From the NCBI RefSeq assembly GCF_947623445.1, contig NC_135242.1:5146001-5210000 (forward strand): 64,000 bases of DNA, given 5' to 3'. The translations under genes were made by a program, and so were the position numbers. A model generated the notes under the pieces. That model was not told the origin of the DNA and ran no database searches. It was given only the letters and a program-made list of their open reading frames with translations. This stretch comes from Clavelina lepadiformis (Eukaryota > Chordata > Ascidiacea > Aplousobranchia > Clavelinidae). Below, one piece after another: positions 36,330 through 49,499 of this stretch (its first letter is position 1; the number at the start of each line of letters is the position of its first letter).

Positions 36330-38050
36330 ACTAATGGTAGTTAAATTATTCTACCAAATTTCACATGCGTGCACTGCATTGTTTGTAGCATGTAAAACGG
36401 AAACATTCTGTTGACCAGCAGTTCTCATAGTAGTCTAATCTAATGTGTTGGTCCTGAAACTTATATACATGTCATTGGGTGTGTTAATTCCGTTGTACCA
36501 AAACATTCGTCTTCTCGTAAGGTGTAAGCAAAATATTTTGATGCTCTTTTTTGTAAGTGTATGAAATATGTTTCAGTGTACAAGATGAATTTTAATGTTT
36601 TTGAATTGTGATGTAATGATATCTATTTATTATTCTACTGATACACAAACTACTTATTGTTTTGATCTGAAACTGGTTAAGATCTAATTTTTTTATACCA
36701 ATTTAGTATAGTTTAGGTCTAATTTAGTATATTTTGCTTACATTTCTGATAGAATTGCGATGTAATGTTATCTAATTACGCACTTATTGTTTTAATGTGA
36801 AACTAGTCTAGTATCAGTTTTTGAACTAACATTTCAGATAGTAACAAAGATTTCACATTTAATTTATGATCTACAATAGAGTTTAATTTGATTTTAGATT
36901 ATTATGTTGGTTTCACTAGTAGAGACACTATTGGCCAACAACATAAGCTGCAGTATGTCTGTGCAGATAATTGAGTGAATGACCAAATGAAGTATCATCT
37001 GATATATGTTACACACGATAAAATACAAGGTTTTCAGGAAAAAGTGAAAACAAAAACTATGGAAACCACTCGCACCATCAGTTGTAGATGTTAAATAACA
37101 TCCATTGCACCACTTTTTACAATAAACTGAACATTGTCTGGCTGATTTTTTTTTCAGTTAGTCATGAAACGAAGTTTTGTTAAGTTTCCTTGAATACTTG
37201 TTTTTCTCATTCATCTATTTAAGTAATATTATTTAAGAAGGTAACTTGCTTTGATTTTCTACTTTGAAGTGTTCATAGTGTTTTCTGTATACATTCACTA
37301 ACAACGGATGTCATTTGGTAAATGTTGGTTCTGTGGTGCTGGAAGAATGACATCATTTGCATTGAACCAATCAAATTGCACACTTACCCAATTGCAATAC
37401 CTCAAACCATCTTTCGTCATTTGGTGATTTTGTTTCCATTAGATTAATTAAGTACAGTATTTGTGTGTGACATAAGGCTGACAGTTGATGTACGTTATTT
37501 ACACTAAAAAGCAGGTTGTTGTAATTAAGTCAGGTTTCTTTGTTGTTAAACTCTTGTAATTCCATTGAAACATTGTCTAATACAAACACTGTGCCAATTT
37601 TAATAGTTATTATTGGACCTAATGATGTGCGTGTCATATGGCTTGTATATGCTCGTTCAAATTGTGCTGTTCTGTTGATTTTCAAAATGCTTTGTAAACA
37701 ATATGTAATGATAACTTTTATTTAGATTTTGTATAGATGTGTATCTATCATTTTACTAGTGCTTGTTTAGACTAGGAGGTATTTCCTTATTCTGCCACCT
37801 TGCTTAAATTCTTGCAAATAATATATATACTAATAATCATATCAAAACATTGATAGTGTACTTTACCTGTGCAATTTAGCTCAACATTTCAAAACTTGGT
37901 AGATGTATTGGCAGCCTTGAAATGTCATCACATTCACTAAATGTATTTAAAAAGCTGATCCATGATTTTTGTACCTATAGTAAGTATTAAACTTGTTCTG
38001 TGCTTGTATGTTGTTGGATTTTTGTGATGTCATACCGGGTCTGTAGTCAA
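36330..38050. other. AT-rich intergenic stretch, nothing recognised
   Basis: No exon-like frame with splice partners, no terminal repeats and no RNA gene were seen. The left part may include the 3' untranslated region of TMEM164, but no polyadenylation site could be assigned with confidence. Confidence 0.4.
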
Positions 38051-38055
38051 TAAAT

Positions 38056-38222
38056 CACACAAAGTGTTTTTGCACGTTGTGTTACTATTTGCTGAGCCAT
38101 CAAGCACAGTAATCCTAATAAAACACCATAGAGAAACATACTGGCAGCGATGGGATTCGAACCCACGCCATCGAAATGACTGGAGTGACCAAGAATCTGT
38201 TTTCGGGAAGGGCATGCCACCC
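38056..38222 (-). repeat. tRNA-Leu-derived SINE
   Basis: On the minus strand, 38222-38141 resembles the second half of a leucine tRNA: a CTCCAG anticodon-stem side, a TTTCGATGG variable arm, then GGCGTGGGTTCGAATCCCAT (box B) and CGCTGCCA. The first half is degraded, with no good box A and no acceptor-stem pairing. A body of about 85 bases follows (38140-38056), and a diverged copy of it occurs at about 39210-39305 without the tRNA head. Confidence 0.7.
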
Positions 38223-38551
38223 CAAGTTTTGAACAAGGGTGTACAGTACAAAACATACCTGTTAAGGCCTTGAAATAACCACTTTAAAAGTACCGGGACC
38301 GACTAATCTTTCTTGGAAAGAATAATACGGTACTTTTTTCTAGCAGTACTGCGTTACTGCCAATGCATATCACACAAAGTTTGTCCTCTTCAAAGTTTTC
38401 TGGCAAACTAGGTCCCTGCGAGTGACCACAAACCACTTGAAATATTATTTCAAAAATCTTTAACGTTCACCCCAAAAAGACTTTAACATATGTTTTTGCG
38501 GCTGCAAAAGTATGATAACCACTTAGTGTAAAGTATAAGCAAGGTAGACAA

Positions 38552-39110
38552 ATGTACATAGCCGATTTTCTCGATGTCCTCTCAATACTACCGAAAAGCA
38601 ACCAAACGAAGAAGATGGGAAAAGCTTTTAAAAGTTTCGAAAGCAATAATTTAACAGAGCATTTAAAGGTTTCGGAAGAACGACTGAACGAAATCCAATG
38701 CGCTTCACAGAAGGATATCTCCTTGTGGGCACTGAAACACATTTTTCTAGGAGGACGACCTGAAGAAAGCCCCAGTGCTTATTCGGGAATATTGGATTTT
38801 TCGTGACGAACTATCTGTTTATAATGGGATTTCATTTAAAGGACAGAAAGTAATTATTCCAAAACAAATGCGTCGGTCCATGCTTGATCGAATTCATTCC
38901 AGCCATTTGGGATCGGACGCGTGTTTGAGGAAAGCGCGAGATATCTCGCTTTGGCCAAGAATGTCGGATGAAGTAAAGGAGTTCATCTTCCAATGCAGCA
39001 TATCCAACGAGTTTCTGTTCAATCAACAGAACCAGCCCTTGCTGAGCTATGAAGTTCCTGACCTACCTTGGGTCAAGTTCTGTTACCCAATATTTCTAGC
39101 TTGCAATGCG
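38552..39110 (+). pseudogene. Ty3/Gypsy-type pol remnant (integrase zinc-binding region)
   Basis: Two overlapping frames. 38552-38806 carries ADFLDVLSILPKSNQTKKMG, like the linker after RNase H. 38775-39110 carries QMRRSMLDRIHSSHLGSDAC then LRKARDISLWPRMSDEVKEF, QCSISNEF and YEVPDLPWVK, the HHCC zinc-binding module of a Gypsy integrase. A frameshift lies at about 38755-38780. The last cysteine of the CxxC pair is serine (CSIS). Beyond about 39110 the similarity ends, before any integrase catalytic core. No LTRs or other pol parts were seen, so this is an old fragment. Confidence 0.75.
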
Positions 39111-39204
39111 TTTTTGGTCTTGTATTGTTATGAAAAGGACGTTGCAAAAATAGAGACGACCTTTGAACACCGCACTATATGTTTATGTGACATTGGTTTA
39201 ATAT

Positions 39205-39305
39205 TAAAATCTCTGTGTTTGCACTTCATGTTTTTGCGTCATTTGCTGTCAGCTGTGCCATAAAGGACAGCAGTCCTAATAAAACACCATAGAGGAACAC
39301 ACGTT
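39205..39305 (-). repeat. head-less second copy of the tRNA-Leu SINE body
   Basis: Contains TCCTAATAAAACACCATAGA in the same orientation as at 38112, and weaker matching upstream around TTTGCACTTCATGTTTTTGC. The tRNA-related head is missing. It lies just beyond the Gypsy remnant, so the two SINE pieces bracket that fragment. Confidence 0.6.
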
Positions 39306-39593
39306 AAGCAATAAGCAGTTGCTATCCTGAGTTACCACTCTTGAAATAAATAGGTTAAATTAACATTGATTATAATTAACATTTGATTAGGTTTCACACT
39401 ATTTTTTGTCGGGCACGAATTTAAGATGAAGTCAAGCAATAATAACCGTACATGAATGACGCAAAACTACCAAGCAGTGTTTGTTTATTTGTTGGCACAC
39501 TATCAACAATATCACTATAGGTTAAAAAGCAGCGAAGGAGAAATAAACAAAACTGAGATCTTGACGTCTTGTTTCTTCAAGTACAGCGCGTAT

Positions 39594-42500
39594 TTAAGTT
39601 TTAATGGCGCAAGCTTCACGTATGCTTATCTCCCATGCAGTAACGAATGATGATATGGTGCAGCTGGAGTCATTTAACGTTGTGAGCCGTGCATTCAAAA
39701 TCCTTTTCAGTTTTTGTTGGAAACTAAGATTTTCTGGAAGGTCAACAATACAAGCTAAAGTGTCAAAATCAGTACTCCTACTACCAAAACTATGACATGA
39801 GGGGGTAGAATTGTTGTACATTGTGTAATGCACAACCAAGCAAGCTGACATACCTTTATCGCTAAGCTCAGATGTTTCATTCGCATGTTCCTCAGTAGTT
39901 GTGTACAATGGTTTATCAACCCATTCAGGCTTATGTTCAGGATAGGATTTCGGGACTAATATACGTAGAGGTGCTACATAAGGTAATCGATGGTCCTCTA
40001 GAACCAAATGCACATAAACGCAAAAGTTTAAAAATTTAAATTTAATTTACTTTGTCCTACATAAATGAAAATGTTAATAACATGTCGGATTTAACACCTT
40101 AATTTACATACATTGATTATGTAAAGCAGTGAAAAAGTTACTAAAGTTTTTAGCAACCAAGTTTATCAGATCAATAATGACATACCGAGTAAACACAACA
40201 ATGCAATATTTTCATTATCACTTTGATGTGATTTGTCTATTTTGATCCTGAACTTGCAATCGAGACTCGCAATTTCACCCTGGATCTTGTCTGGAATTTT
40301 CTGTTTGGCTTCCCTTTCCTCTATATCCCGAGCAGCCTTCTGAAAGCATTGCTTTTTAGTTGGAAGGTAATCAGGGCTGCAAAGAGTAAACAAAAAACTA
40401 AAAGTGGAAATATGAACTAAATTATTCCGACTATCTCATTTAAAAATTCATCCACTATTGATCTTGCACTTAATATTATTAATGGTTGACAATATTTAAA
40501 TTGACAGCGAAAAAAGTTTTCAAAAAACTCACGTCGTGTAATCACCGCAAAGTATGCGCATTGCCGGTCCAAATGTTCTTTTAAGAGAATGATTGAGTAG
40601 TGGTGATTTAGTGGCAGAGGCAATCATATTGAGAATGGGCTGACACATATGCTGGTTTGGTTGGGATGGAATTTGAGGTTGCTGAATCAATGTTAATGCA
40701 GTGATACAATTACTCTTCTTAATTGCGTTTCCATCATTTAAACCAGTGTTTCTTAACTTGGGCGCTAGCGCTCCCGTGGGCATTTTGATGTTTTCAGGGG
40801 GCGCTATGTCCATTGTATTTACATTTATTGTATTTAATTGATGCAAAAACCCACTCTATGCAGCAGCCTACTTTGCAGAAGTTGGCTAAAAAATCAATGT
40901 AAACATTGATAAAAACGCAGTTATACGTTTACTGTCAATACTTTTGTTGCGAAAGCAATAGCACAGTGACATTGTCTAGTAATTTTCCTTTATGTCAAAC
41001 AATAAAAGATTACCTTTTGGTTAAAAAGTAACCATACTTTTTAGTTTAATTCAACCATTTGCCACGTTTAACTACAAATGACTGCAGTGGACATTTTTTT
41101 AAAGTAACTTGTTTCGACACCCGCTGAGGAATTTTTAGAGACCGCAACTATATTATATTACAAGAAGTAAAACTACTGCTATTGTTCCGCTGTGGTGCCG
41201 TTCAAAAAAATGTAAGAAATTGTTTCAGTTCCTCAAAACAGCTTGAAACATACTGGCTGTAGACAAGGGTCAGATTAACGAAGTGGCAAATGTGGCAGTT
41301 AGCACAGGCCTCGCGCTTTGAAGGGGCACCGCCCAAGCATACATTACATTACAGTACATTCAGCTGAAAACTTTTTTTATTTTACGGCAATAATTCCTTC
41401 TGTGCTACTTCGTCTGTGAAATTATATAAATATAAACCTTCGTAAGTAAATATTCTAAAGTAGACATTAGTTGTTTGTAAACTCTTCTAAAGTAACTTCA
41501 AACCGGCATAAAAATGCAAATTTTCTGTTGAAACTTTTGCCACAAGTTAAGAACCACTGATTTAAACTATCAAAGCATATTATGCCTTAATTTAAATGAA
41601 ACATTACTCTGCAACTGCTAGCCAGAAAGCGTTACAGAAACAGCCATAAAAGTTTTACAAGATCACAATTACGGCATGACTCAATTACCTGTGGTTTGTC
41701 AAGCCAGTTCTTTAAAACCTTTTCACACTTGTGCAAAGTTGATAGATGCAACCGTTTTTTTGGATTAATCAATGTGTCCCGAAGATTTTTCATTTTGCTT
41801 AAATCTTTGTTATACGTCTCCTCATCCTCATTGAACTTAAAAGTATAAAATGGCAAAACTGTCACCACAGAAATGCAGCATGAAGCTTACTGCATTGTAA
41901 CTACTTATTACCACATGGACAACAATGCAGGAGCAAAATTTAGTGGGGCAACAAACACCTTGTTTATCATCCGCGACAGAGGTTCTATGTACTTGTGCAA
42001 CGTCTTAAGTTTTTCCATGTATTCCTTGTCATCCTCAGCCTGAGGTTGACTTGCTGAAGCAGGGCTCGGAATAGTTGAAGATGACAACATAACTGTTTGT
42101 GACAATAATCATTAGAAGTAACTAAAATATACAGCAGGAAGTTATATCGGTGTTAAAAGGACCTATTAAATAACTATGAGTTATCCTAAGCTGATTAAAT
42201 TGGCGCCATACAACCAAAAAATGTAGCTAGGAAAACCAGATTCGTTTTTAGAAGGTAATTAACACATGTTTTTCTTGCAGAAACTTTTTGATAAATAGAT
42301 CAAAATTTGTTTGACCCAAACGCAAAATATACTACAGTGTGAAGGCATAAAATAAAGCATTGGAGCAGCAACCATTCAGGCTTAATTTCCCAGACTTATC
42401 ACAATCATTCCTATTTGTATATTCACCTTAATCATCTAACTTAATTCAGTTGTTTTAAGAGTTCACTTTACACTTGTGTCTTTCTAATGATGGATGTGAT

Positions 42501-44558
42501 TAATTATATTTTAAAAGCCGGGCAGTTATAGATGACATTTTTATTACAAATAATGATTTTGGCCTAATTTCAAGAATACAAGCGCTAATTAAGCCTTCTC
42601 AATTAATCTATCTTCTCAAGTTGAAAGTTTGAGTTGAAAAGCTTTCAGTTATTGTGAGTTGTTTATGTGAAACTTTATAGACGATTGGCCAGAGCCACTG
42701 AGAGACACAAAACAACAATTACACAAGATTCCACTGTATAGAGCAAAACATAGATACAAAATAAACATCTGTGATAGCATTAGAAATACTATAAACAAGG
42801 TAAGTTTACCAGGGGAAGGCACAGCTTGAACACTGCCAGGCGTTCGAAGGCTTGGTGAAGTTGTCGGAACTTGTGGTGACTGATGAGAAGCAGGAGATAA
42901 ACTTGGAATTATACTAAACAGAATTTGTCATTAACGTAAAACCAAGCAAAACCTTTTGCAAACTGATATAATCTGTCTCTTATACTAATCACATCTGTTA
43001 ACAAGTAATTTCATATTTACTTCACATTCCATTACCTTGGGTGAGATTGTGGCGTACCCATGTTATCTGGCATTGTCAAAATAGGCTGTTGATACAGTAA
43101 CAAAGCATGTGATTGACTCATACAGCTCATATGCATGAAAAAAATGATGTCGTTGTAGCGGCCTTACCTGTGTGTTGGTTGGGGCCGGTGGGGGAGGCCT
43201 AGGTTGTGCAAAGTTAGCAGAGTAGTATGTGTTTCCAGGGGAGGGTTGCGACCATTGCGGCCGCTGATAATTGCCAGAAAAACTTGATTGAGGACTTGGA
43301 ATCATGCCCTGGACATTTCGAGACATTGGACTGTTGTTAGGAATACCAGTAACAACAGGTCTGTACTGCAAAGCTGTAATAGACAGAAATGTTCAACTGG
43401 AAATCGATATTCAAGTATATGACATTCCATAATTGGCTCAATTCAAGTTAATACTGATGCACAACTACAGTGGCATAAAACACAACGATAGTATTTCTGT
43501 ATTTTTACAACAGCATGAGTTACTAAACAAACCAAATTTATGAGCAAACGTCGTAGTACTATTAATTATATAGGTAACAGGAAACAAAAAACAAACTTCT
43601 TACACGATCCAGGTGAGCCTTGTGGCAATATTTGGTTTTGTGATTGAGGGGGTTGCACAGGAGCTGGAGGAAACATGTTTCCAGTTTGAGTTATAACAAC
43701 ACTGCTGCTGGCATCTTGCGGTGATGGAAATAGCTGACCTTGCACTGGCACTTGTTGTGGTTGCTGAGATATCTGATGCTGTTGTAACTTCTGTTGAGAC
43801 ATCTGTTGCTGCTGCTGCTGCAATAATTGCTGTTGCTGCTGTTGTTGTTGTTGCTGTTGTTGTTGTTGTTGCTGTTGTTGTTGTTGCTGTCTCTGTTGAA
43901 GTTCTTTAGACTGTGCATTTGCTAGTGACAAGAAAACGTTCTTTGAAAGTGTGTGCCAAAAGCAAGCAATGTGCATAATAACAAGTTTTATCAAAACATG
44001 TACCTTCAGCTTTCTGGATGAGCCTATTCACAAAGTTCATATATTCTTCCTGTCGTTCAACATATATATACTTTTATAAAGAAAGTTAAAACCATTTCTT
44101 GCGCATTCTTCATTAAAACTGGTACATTCAGTTTTCTTTTTTAAAAAGTAATTGATGTTAAATCAAAAAAAATAATTTCAATGAACAAGTAACAAACAAG
44201 AATTAAGTAGCAGCTTTAAGATCGTTAACGAAAAAGTTTTAATCAGAAATAAACTACCTGTGTAGTATGTTTTTGAAAGACACTTCTTTCTAGTTCTTCA
44301 ACCGTTGTTCTCATAGAGATATTACATTTTCTTATGACATCAGCTCTGCAATAAAAATAAAACTCCACAGCTTAAATATCAAAAAATAAAAGAAACGGAC
44401 TATAGCAATCAATGGTTATGACCTACAGCTAAAAGAAAATATTTATTTGTTTAATTGTGATTACGTTGGAAAATGATATTATACATGTATCATACTAACA
44501 ATCTTTGTTTCACGCTGTTCCTAAAAGCTTCACTTCGCCAGTCTTGCTGTCCAGCCAT
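39594..44558 (-). CDS. MED15: Mediator complex subunit 15
   Basis: Tail-module subunit of Mediator; its N-terminal KIX domain binds transcription activators in the nucleus. Start ATG 44558. Clear exons: 44558-44500 (MAGQQDWRSEAFRNSVKQR), 44345-44258 (CNISMRTTVEELERSVFQKH) and 44049-44004 (EEYMNFVNRLIQKAE), which form the KIX domain; 43921-43604 with a long glutamine run; proline/serine-rich exons at about 43373-43168, 43060-43030 and 42950-42815; then the conserved C-terminal half at about 42092-41935 (KLKTLHKYIEPLSRMINK), 41841-41694 (DLSKMKNLRDTLINPKKR), 40680-40533 (SPLLNHSLKRTFGPAMRI), 40378-40187 (IQGEIASLDCKFRIKID), 40001-39857 (KSYPEHKPEWVDKPLY) and about 39775-39594 (ending AWEISIREACAIKT). 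The order and motifs match vertebrate MED15. The middle low-complexity exons are the least certain. Confidence 0.95.
40744..41559. mobile_element. non-autonomous hAT element, 816 bp, in a MED15 intron
   Basis: The left end reads CAGTGTTTCTTAACTTGGGC and the right end, reverse-complemented, CAGTGGTTCTTAACTTGTGG. An exact 8-bp duplication ATTTAAAC lies at 40736-40743 and 41560-41567. No transposase frame was seen. It lies between the exons at about 41694 and 40680. Confidence 0.92.
43804..43891. repeat. CAG/CAA trinucleotide tract coding for polyglutamine
   Basis: Mixed CAA and CAG triplets on the minus strand, inside the glutamine-rich exon of MED15. The mixed codons suggest glutamine is kept at the protein level and that the tract is less slip-prone than a pure CAG run. 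Confidence 0.9.
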
Positions 44559-44559
44559 G

Positions 44560-46090
44560 TGCTTGAAATAACCTAGCTGTAAAGTCGCTAATCAACTTAT
44601 GACAAAGGTATGAATATGGTATCTAAAATGGATGATTAATTAATTATTATTGGTCAGTGAAAATGAAGATAGTTTTAAGAAATGATAAGTGCCTTAGATA
44701 ACGTTTCTTGAAACATAAGATGTGCTACGGTAAGCTGAGGCTACTTAGCACAATTTTTAGTTCGTGTCATATTCTTCGTTTTCGGTAACCTGTAACTCAT
44801 GATAACCCCAGTTTACAGTACTATAAAATATTGAAAAAAAGTGAGGATTGCTAAAAGATAAAAACTCATCCATTAAACATAGATGGCAAGTAAGCTTATA
44901 GTAATAACATAATAATGAAAACATAAGTTTTCTCAGTCTAAAGATCACCGTTTGGTTACCATGTCACATTGAAAATACTATAAACACAAACTGTTTCCTT
45001 CTTTATTGCATTAACTAATGGTAATGTACATTAACAACTAAATATTAAAAACATAATATATATAACACCATGAATAGGTTTTCAAATTAGTTAGCGCTAT
45101 TCTAAGAACACAAATTCAGCTTTTAAATTAAACTTATCACATTTGAATATTATTATTATTATTACATTGCATACATATATATGCTGATCGGTAACCATAA
45201 ACCTAAGAACTTGGAAGCATGACTATGCTGAACTAAGCTGCATCGGCTACTGCATGTATTATGTTTGTCGAATTCCCATGGCATTGCACAGTACTGACAG
45301 ACCAGAACTCATTTTGCTGAGGGAAAGCTGAACCCAGAAAATCTCATTTTGCAATTATTGCTGCTCAAACACGCAGATTATGATGCTCATTATTACTGAG
45401 TTATGATATTCATAAAACTACTTAACATCAATGTATTTTCATGATATGTTAATCAATACGATATATAATTAAAATGAATCAACATCTAATGATTTTGCTT
45501 ATTGATAACAACAGAATCAAATAGCAATCTGTATTAGCCAACTGAACATTCAATAAAAATGAAAACTGCAAGAAATCTGGATTACACTGAGCAGCTAAAT
45601 ATGCATACATAACGTACTTTGCTATATCGCGCTTGGAAATACAGTAGTCAATAATTCAACAATACACACTGTAAGACTTTCTGGTTGTGACAAATATTCA
45701 CACCCTGATTTAGACAAACTGCTATTGCCCAAAACTAACTAATGTTTTTCACGTGTGCTAAATACTCATGCTAGTTACTCACTCATTACATCACATAGTC
45801 TTTTGTGTGCAAAGTGTTTGAAACATGTAACATGTGGACTTTTAATGGTTCTGTTATTTGTAACAACATTCTAAGAAAACTTTCAAATAAGGCGGTAAAC
45901 AGTCAGTAAAAATGTGGATGAAATAATTCTTTAAATTAGATATAAAGCTGAAGCCATTGCGTTACGCAGCAGCAATACAAACACTGTTAGTTACATGAAA
46001 TTAATCATTAACGCTTCAAAGCTATTCTTCAGTTTTCAATACTGATCTTGCAGTAAGACAAGTCATAGTCACGAATACTGCACCTAAAGA
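44560..46090. other. shared upstream region of MED15 and the AADAC-like gene
   Basis: 1.5 kb between two divergently transcribed genes, so both promoters should lie here. It is AT-rich; no conserved element or additional gene was recognised. Confidence 0.4.
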
Positions 46091-46091
46091 C

Positions 46092-49000
46092 ATGTGGATA
46101 AAAGCTGCTGCAGTTATATTTGTTGTGGCATATGCTCTCTACGTTCCCTTACCAGTGGGTTGGAAACCATCATGGAGATGGCAATTAGTTGGAGGTGTAC
46201 TAAAACATAATAAGCATTTACAAGAAACGTACGCGGTGAGTAAGTCTATTCATCAACCATAACAGACGATAGCAATCAATAAATATAGCAGCATGGCAGG
46301 CAGTATGTTTCATACAGGAAAATCGATATGAGCAAAATTGCAAATTATTTTGATGAACATGCCTTACGACTGGTATGCTACTGCCTTAAAGTTCAACGTT
46401 TTGCGATCATACAAGCTGTGCAGTGTAATGGTTTAATTTTAAAGTTAATATATTTAAACTGCTGTGTTTGTGCTGCTGCTGATAATTTGCCATTTTAGAA
46501 ATCGTCGTTCTGTATTGCCAGGTCATAGTAAAACCATAAAGATTCTAAACTTTCACCAAACATCTTGCCTTACTTGACATTTGTTTTAGAATTTCGTTGG
46601 TTTGGATAAACTGGAATCGTTAAGTTTCAAGAGCATAATGGCAGATGACCAAAATAGTGATAAAGCAGTTCCGTCCTTAGAGAATTGGGATGGTATAGAT
46701 GTTTATGTCTTTAAACCCAAAGGTACACATTGCATCATATTTATAAAACTCATTTGGACAATATAACTTACTGCTTAATAACACTTAGAATAGAAACATA
46801 CTTATATTTTTAGGTTAATTTTGAAATAAAATACAGATAAACATTTCCAATCTTTTCTGTTAAAGGTGATCACAGTGGGGCAGGAATTGTTTATCTCCAT
46901 GGTGGAGGATGGGTTCTTGGTGACCCAAGTACGTGACCTTGTAGAAACAATTTAGGGCATATATGAAATATACTTTACACATTAAATCATAGAAACCGCA
47001 TATCAATTGTGGACGGCGTGTAAGGCTGTATTTAGTCATCAAACCAAATGGCGATCAATAATCACAAAATTGGAATTCATAATAAAAGATTTCATTTAAG
47101 TGACGATTTGGTGGATAACATTTAATTACAGTTCCAAGCAATGTTTTTTCTTACTACATATATAGCTATTATCTTCCCAACAGGTATAAATTTCTTATAC
47201 GGTTCATTGTTACTATTAGTTTCATTCCATGTAGGTGCATTTACAGAGGCAAACTCTTGTTTACTATGTTCACAATGACCATTAATGTCCTTTTCTGTAG
47301 TTGTTGTAGGTGTAAGTCACTTATAAAATTGTTTACCTCAGCTGATTATTTTTGCAAGGTATGTCTGCAAATTTGCTGAAAAGTCTTGCAAATTACACCA
47401 ATGCTGTAATAGTGGCACCAAAGTAAGTGCAAACATTTTGCGGTTTAATATGATTTTATTTAATTTAATCACGTAATATTGTTATGAATGTTTACTGGGT
47501 ATCTTAAATCAATTTATCTGTTCTAAATTCAAGCACACAGCTTGTTCTTTGAAAACAAAGTTACAGGAAGGCTCCTCAACACCCTTTTCCAGCAGCATTT
47601 GAAGATTGCTATGATGTCACTGCAAGGTTTTTAAACACTGCATCAGAATTCGGTGTCAATGCGAAACGAATTGCAATAATGGGAAATAGTGCCGGTAAGT
47701 TAGTATCACAAACTGCACCAAAGTGCACTCTAACAGTCCGTAAAAGTGGGACAGCAATGCAAAACAATTCTATGTTATTAGATATCAGTTTAACAAACAG
47801 AGTGTATTGCTGACTTAAATTGTATGACTGTAACTACAATCTGGAAATACAAGCTGTTTTGGAAGCTGAATCATTACCAGTGTAGGGTAGTAGTCTAGAT
47901 TTTATATAATTACATTACAATACCAACCCAGAAATTAAATTTTGTCTGTTAATAGGCGCTAATCTGGCAGCTGCTGTTTCCCATAAATTGTGCAACCAAA
48001 AAGATTCACCTGGGAGGCCAATATTTCAGTATTTGTTGAATCCCCCACTTCAGTTTGCCGTTTATACTTTACCAAGTGCTTTAGAATTTCAGCACGATCC
48101 CATGTTGTCAAAAGCTTTGATGGACAACTTTAGACTTGCTTATCTTGGGTAACTTGGTTACATGAAAGCTTATCCTACATTAGTCCGACGGTGTGAGAAA
48201 TTGTTTAACAGTTAAACACAAATAAATAGGGTCTGTTCACCCATTTTTTCATTCACAAAACACATTTTTTGTGTGTTATTAAAATCTAAACGAAATGTTT
48301 GTGTCATAAATAAAAGAACACTATTTTTCTATGTAAAAAAAGTTATCTGGTTAGATGTTATAAATTACCAATGATAGCTTCGAAGTATTTTTTGCATATG
48401 GTAGTCTTGGTGGCCATGCTAACCTCTATCTTTATAGCCTCACTTCAGTTAACATTTCGCTCGTTTTAAGCCTTTGAATTTGCCGCTTGATCCTGCTCGT
48501 TAATTGTCTGTGAGTGCATCATTCTTATTTTAGCAAGCTATAACAAAATTAGCACTATTCTTTTTCGTTCCCCACAGTTAATGGCGAAAAATAAATAATG
48601 CAATGAAAAAGGGTGCCACTGTGGTATTAACTAGCCTATTGGAAAATTCACCTAAACGCTTGTCAAAGTTAAAGAAAAAATCAAAATTTATCAAACAAAA
48701 ATAAATATTTGGGTTGTGGGATATTTATGTGGCACTGACCACCACTGCACCCTTGAAGTAGCCGTATAGGAGTGGACAGATCCCTTTGTAGATTCAAATG
48801 GCAACTTATATATTTACTGTAATTGTTCCAGATACTACAAAAATGAACGTGTCTCAAAAGCTATTTTAGGCCACGGACACCTGATTGAAAATGGAGAATT
48901 CAATAAAACACTAACAAAATATGTTGATGTTGAAAAACTGCCAAAAAAGTAATTAGCTTAAAATCATATTTCCACAATTACTTATCCATTTTTACCATAG

Positions 49001-49499
49001 CAGATAACTTAATTTCATTTATTTAGATTCAAACAAAATGTCAGAGAGAGCAAAGAGCTTTTGTCAACGAGCTTGAGCGCAAGCCAGGATATCACCCCAG
49101 AAGAGAAGCAGCACATCCAATCTCTCTTACTGGACCCAACTCTTGCCCCACTAAGTGCAAGCGATGAAGAATTAAGACGATTACCGAAAACATTTGTGGT
49201 GACCTGTGGTGCTGACGTTCTTCGTGATGAAGGAGTAAGTTTGAAATGATATCAATTCATACAATAAATTTGTAAAAGTATTACATTTTAAAGGCCGAGC
49301 TGATCCCCATTATTTTTGAAAGGTTTTCTATGCTCAACGACTTGCTCACGTTGGTACGAATGTTACACACATTCACTTGGATAGACTTCCTCACGGTTTT
49401 ATCCTGTTCAGTAAATATACCAATGTACATATGGACGAAGAAACTGATAATGTAGTTGCAGATCAGTTCAGCATTTTGAAAAAACACATGGATGATTAA
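46092..49499 (+). CDS. arylacetamide deacetylase-like serine esterase
   Basis: Alpha/beta hydrolase of the AADAC / hormone-sensitive lipase group; family members hydrolyse acetyl esters, amides or neutral lipids on the luminal face of the endoplasmic reticulum. Nine exons keep frame (410 aa; human AADAC is 399): 46092-46235, 46590-46722, 46866-46928, 47359-47422, 47561-47694, 47956-48148, 48832-48948, 49027-49234, 49323-49499. An N-terminal signal anchor (AAAVIFVVAYALYVPLPVGW) leads. The oxyanion motif HGGGW is in exon 3. The nucleophile motif GNSAG spans the exon 5/6 boundary. The acid is probably the D of TCGADVLRDEG (exon 8) and the histidine that of RLPHGF (exon 9). Introns are short apart from the one at 48149-48831, which holds a dispersed repeat. 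Which AADAC paralogue it represents is not decided. Confidence 0.92.

Noticed and set aside
38141..38222. Leucine tRNA gene on the minus strand
   Set aside because: The T-arm and variable-arm side look right, but the first half does not form an acceptor stem or D-arm, and the sequence continues into a repeated SINE body found again at 39.2 kb.
39594..40013. A single 139-codon MED15 C-terminal exon
   Set aside because: The middle part follows a good donor (GATAAAG/GTATGTC) and does not resemble MED15. The flanking parts do, so an in-frame intron is more likely, although retention would not break the frame.
43721..43909. Alanine/valine-rich plus-strand reading frame
   Set aside because: It is the complement of the MED15 glutamine tract.
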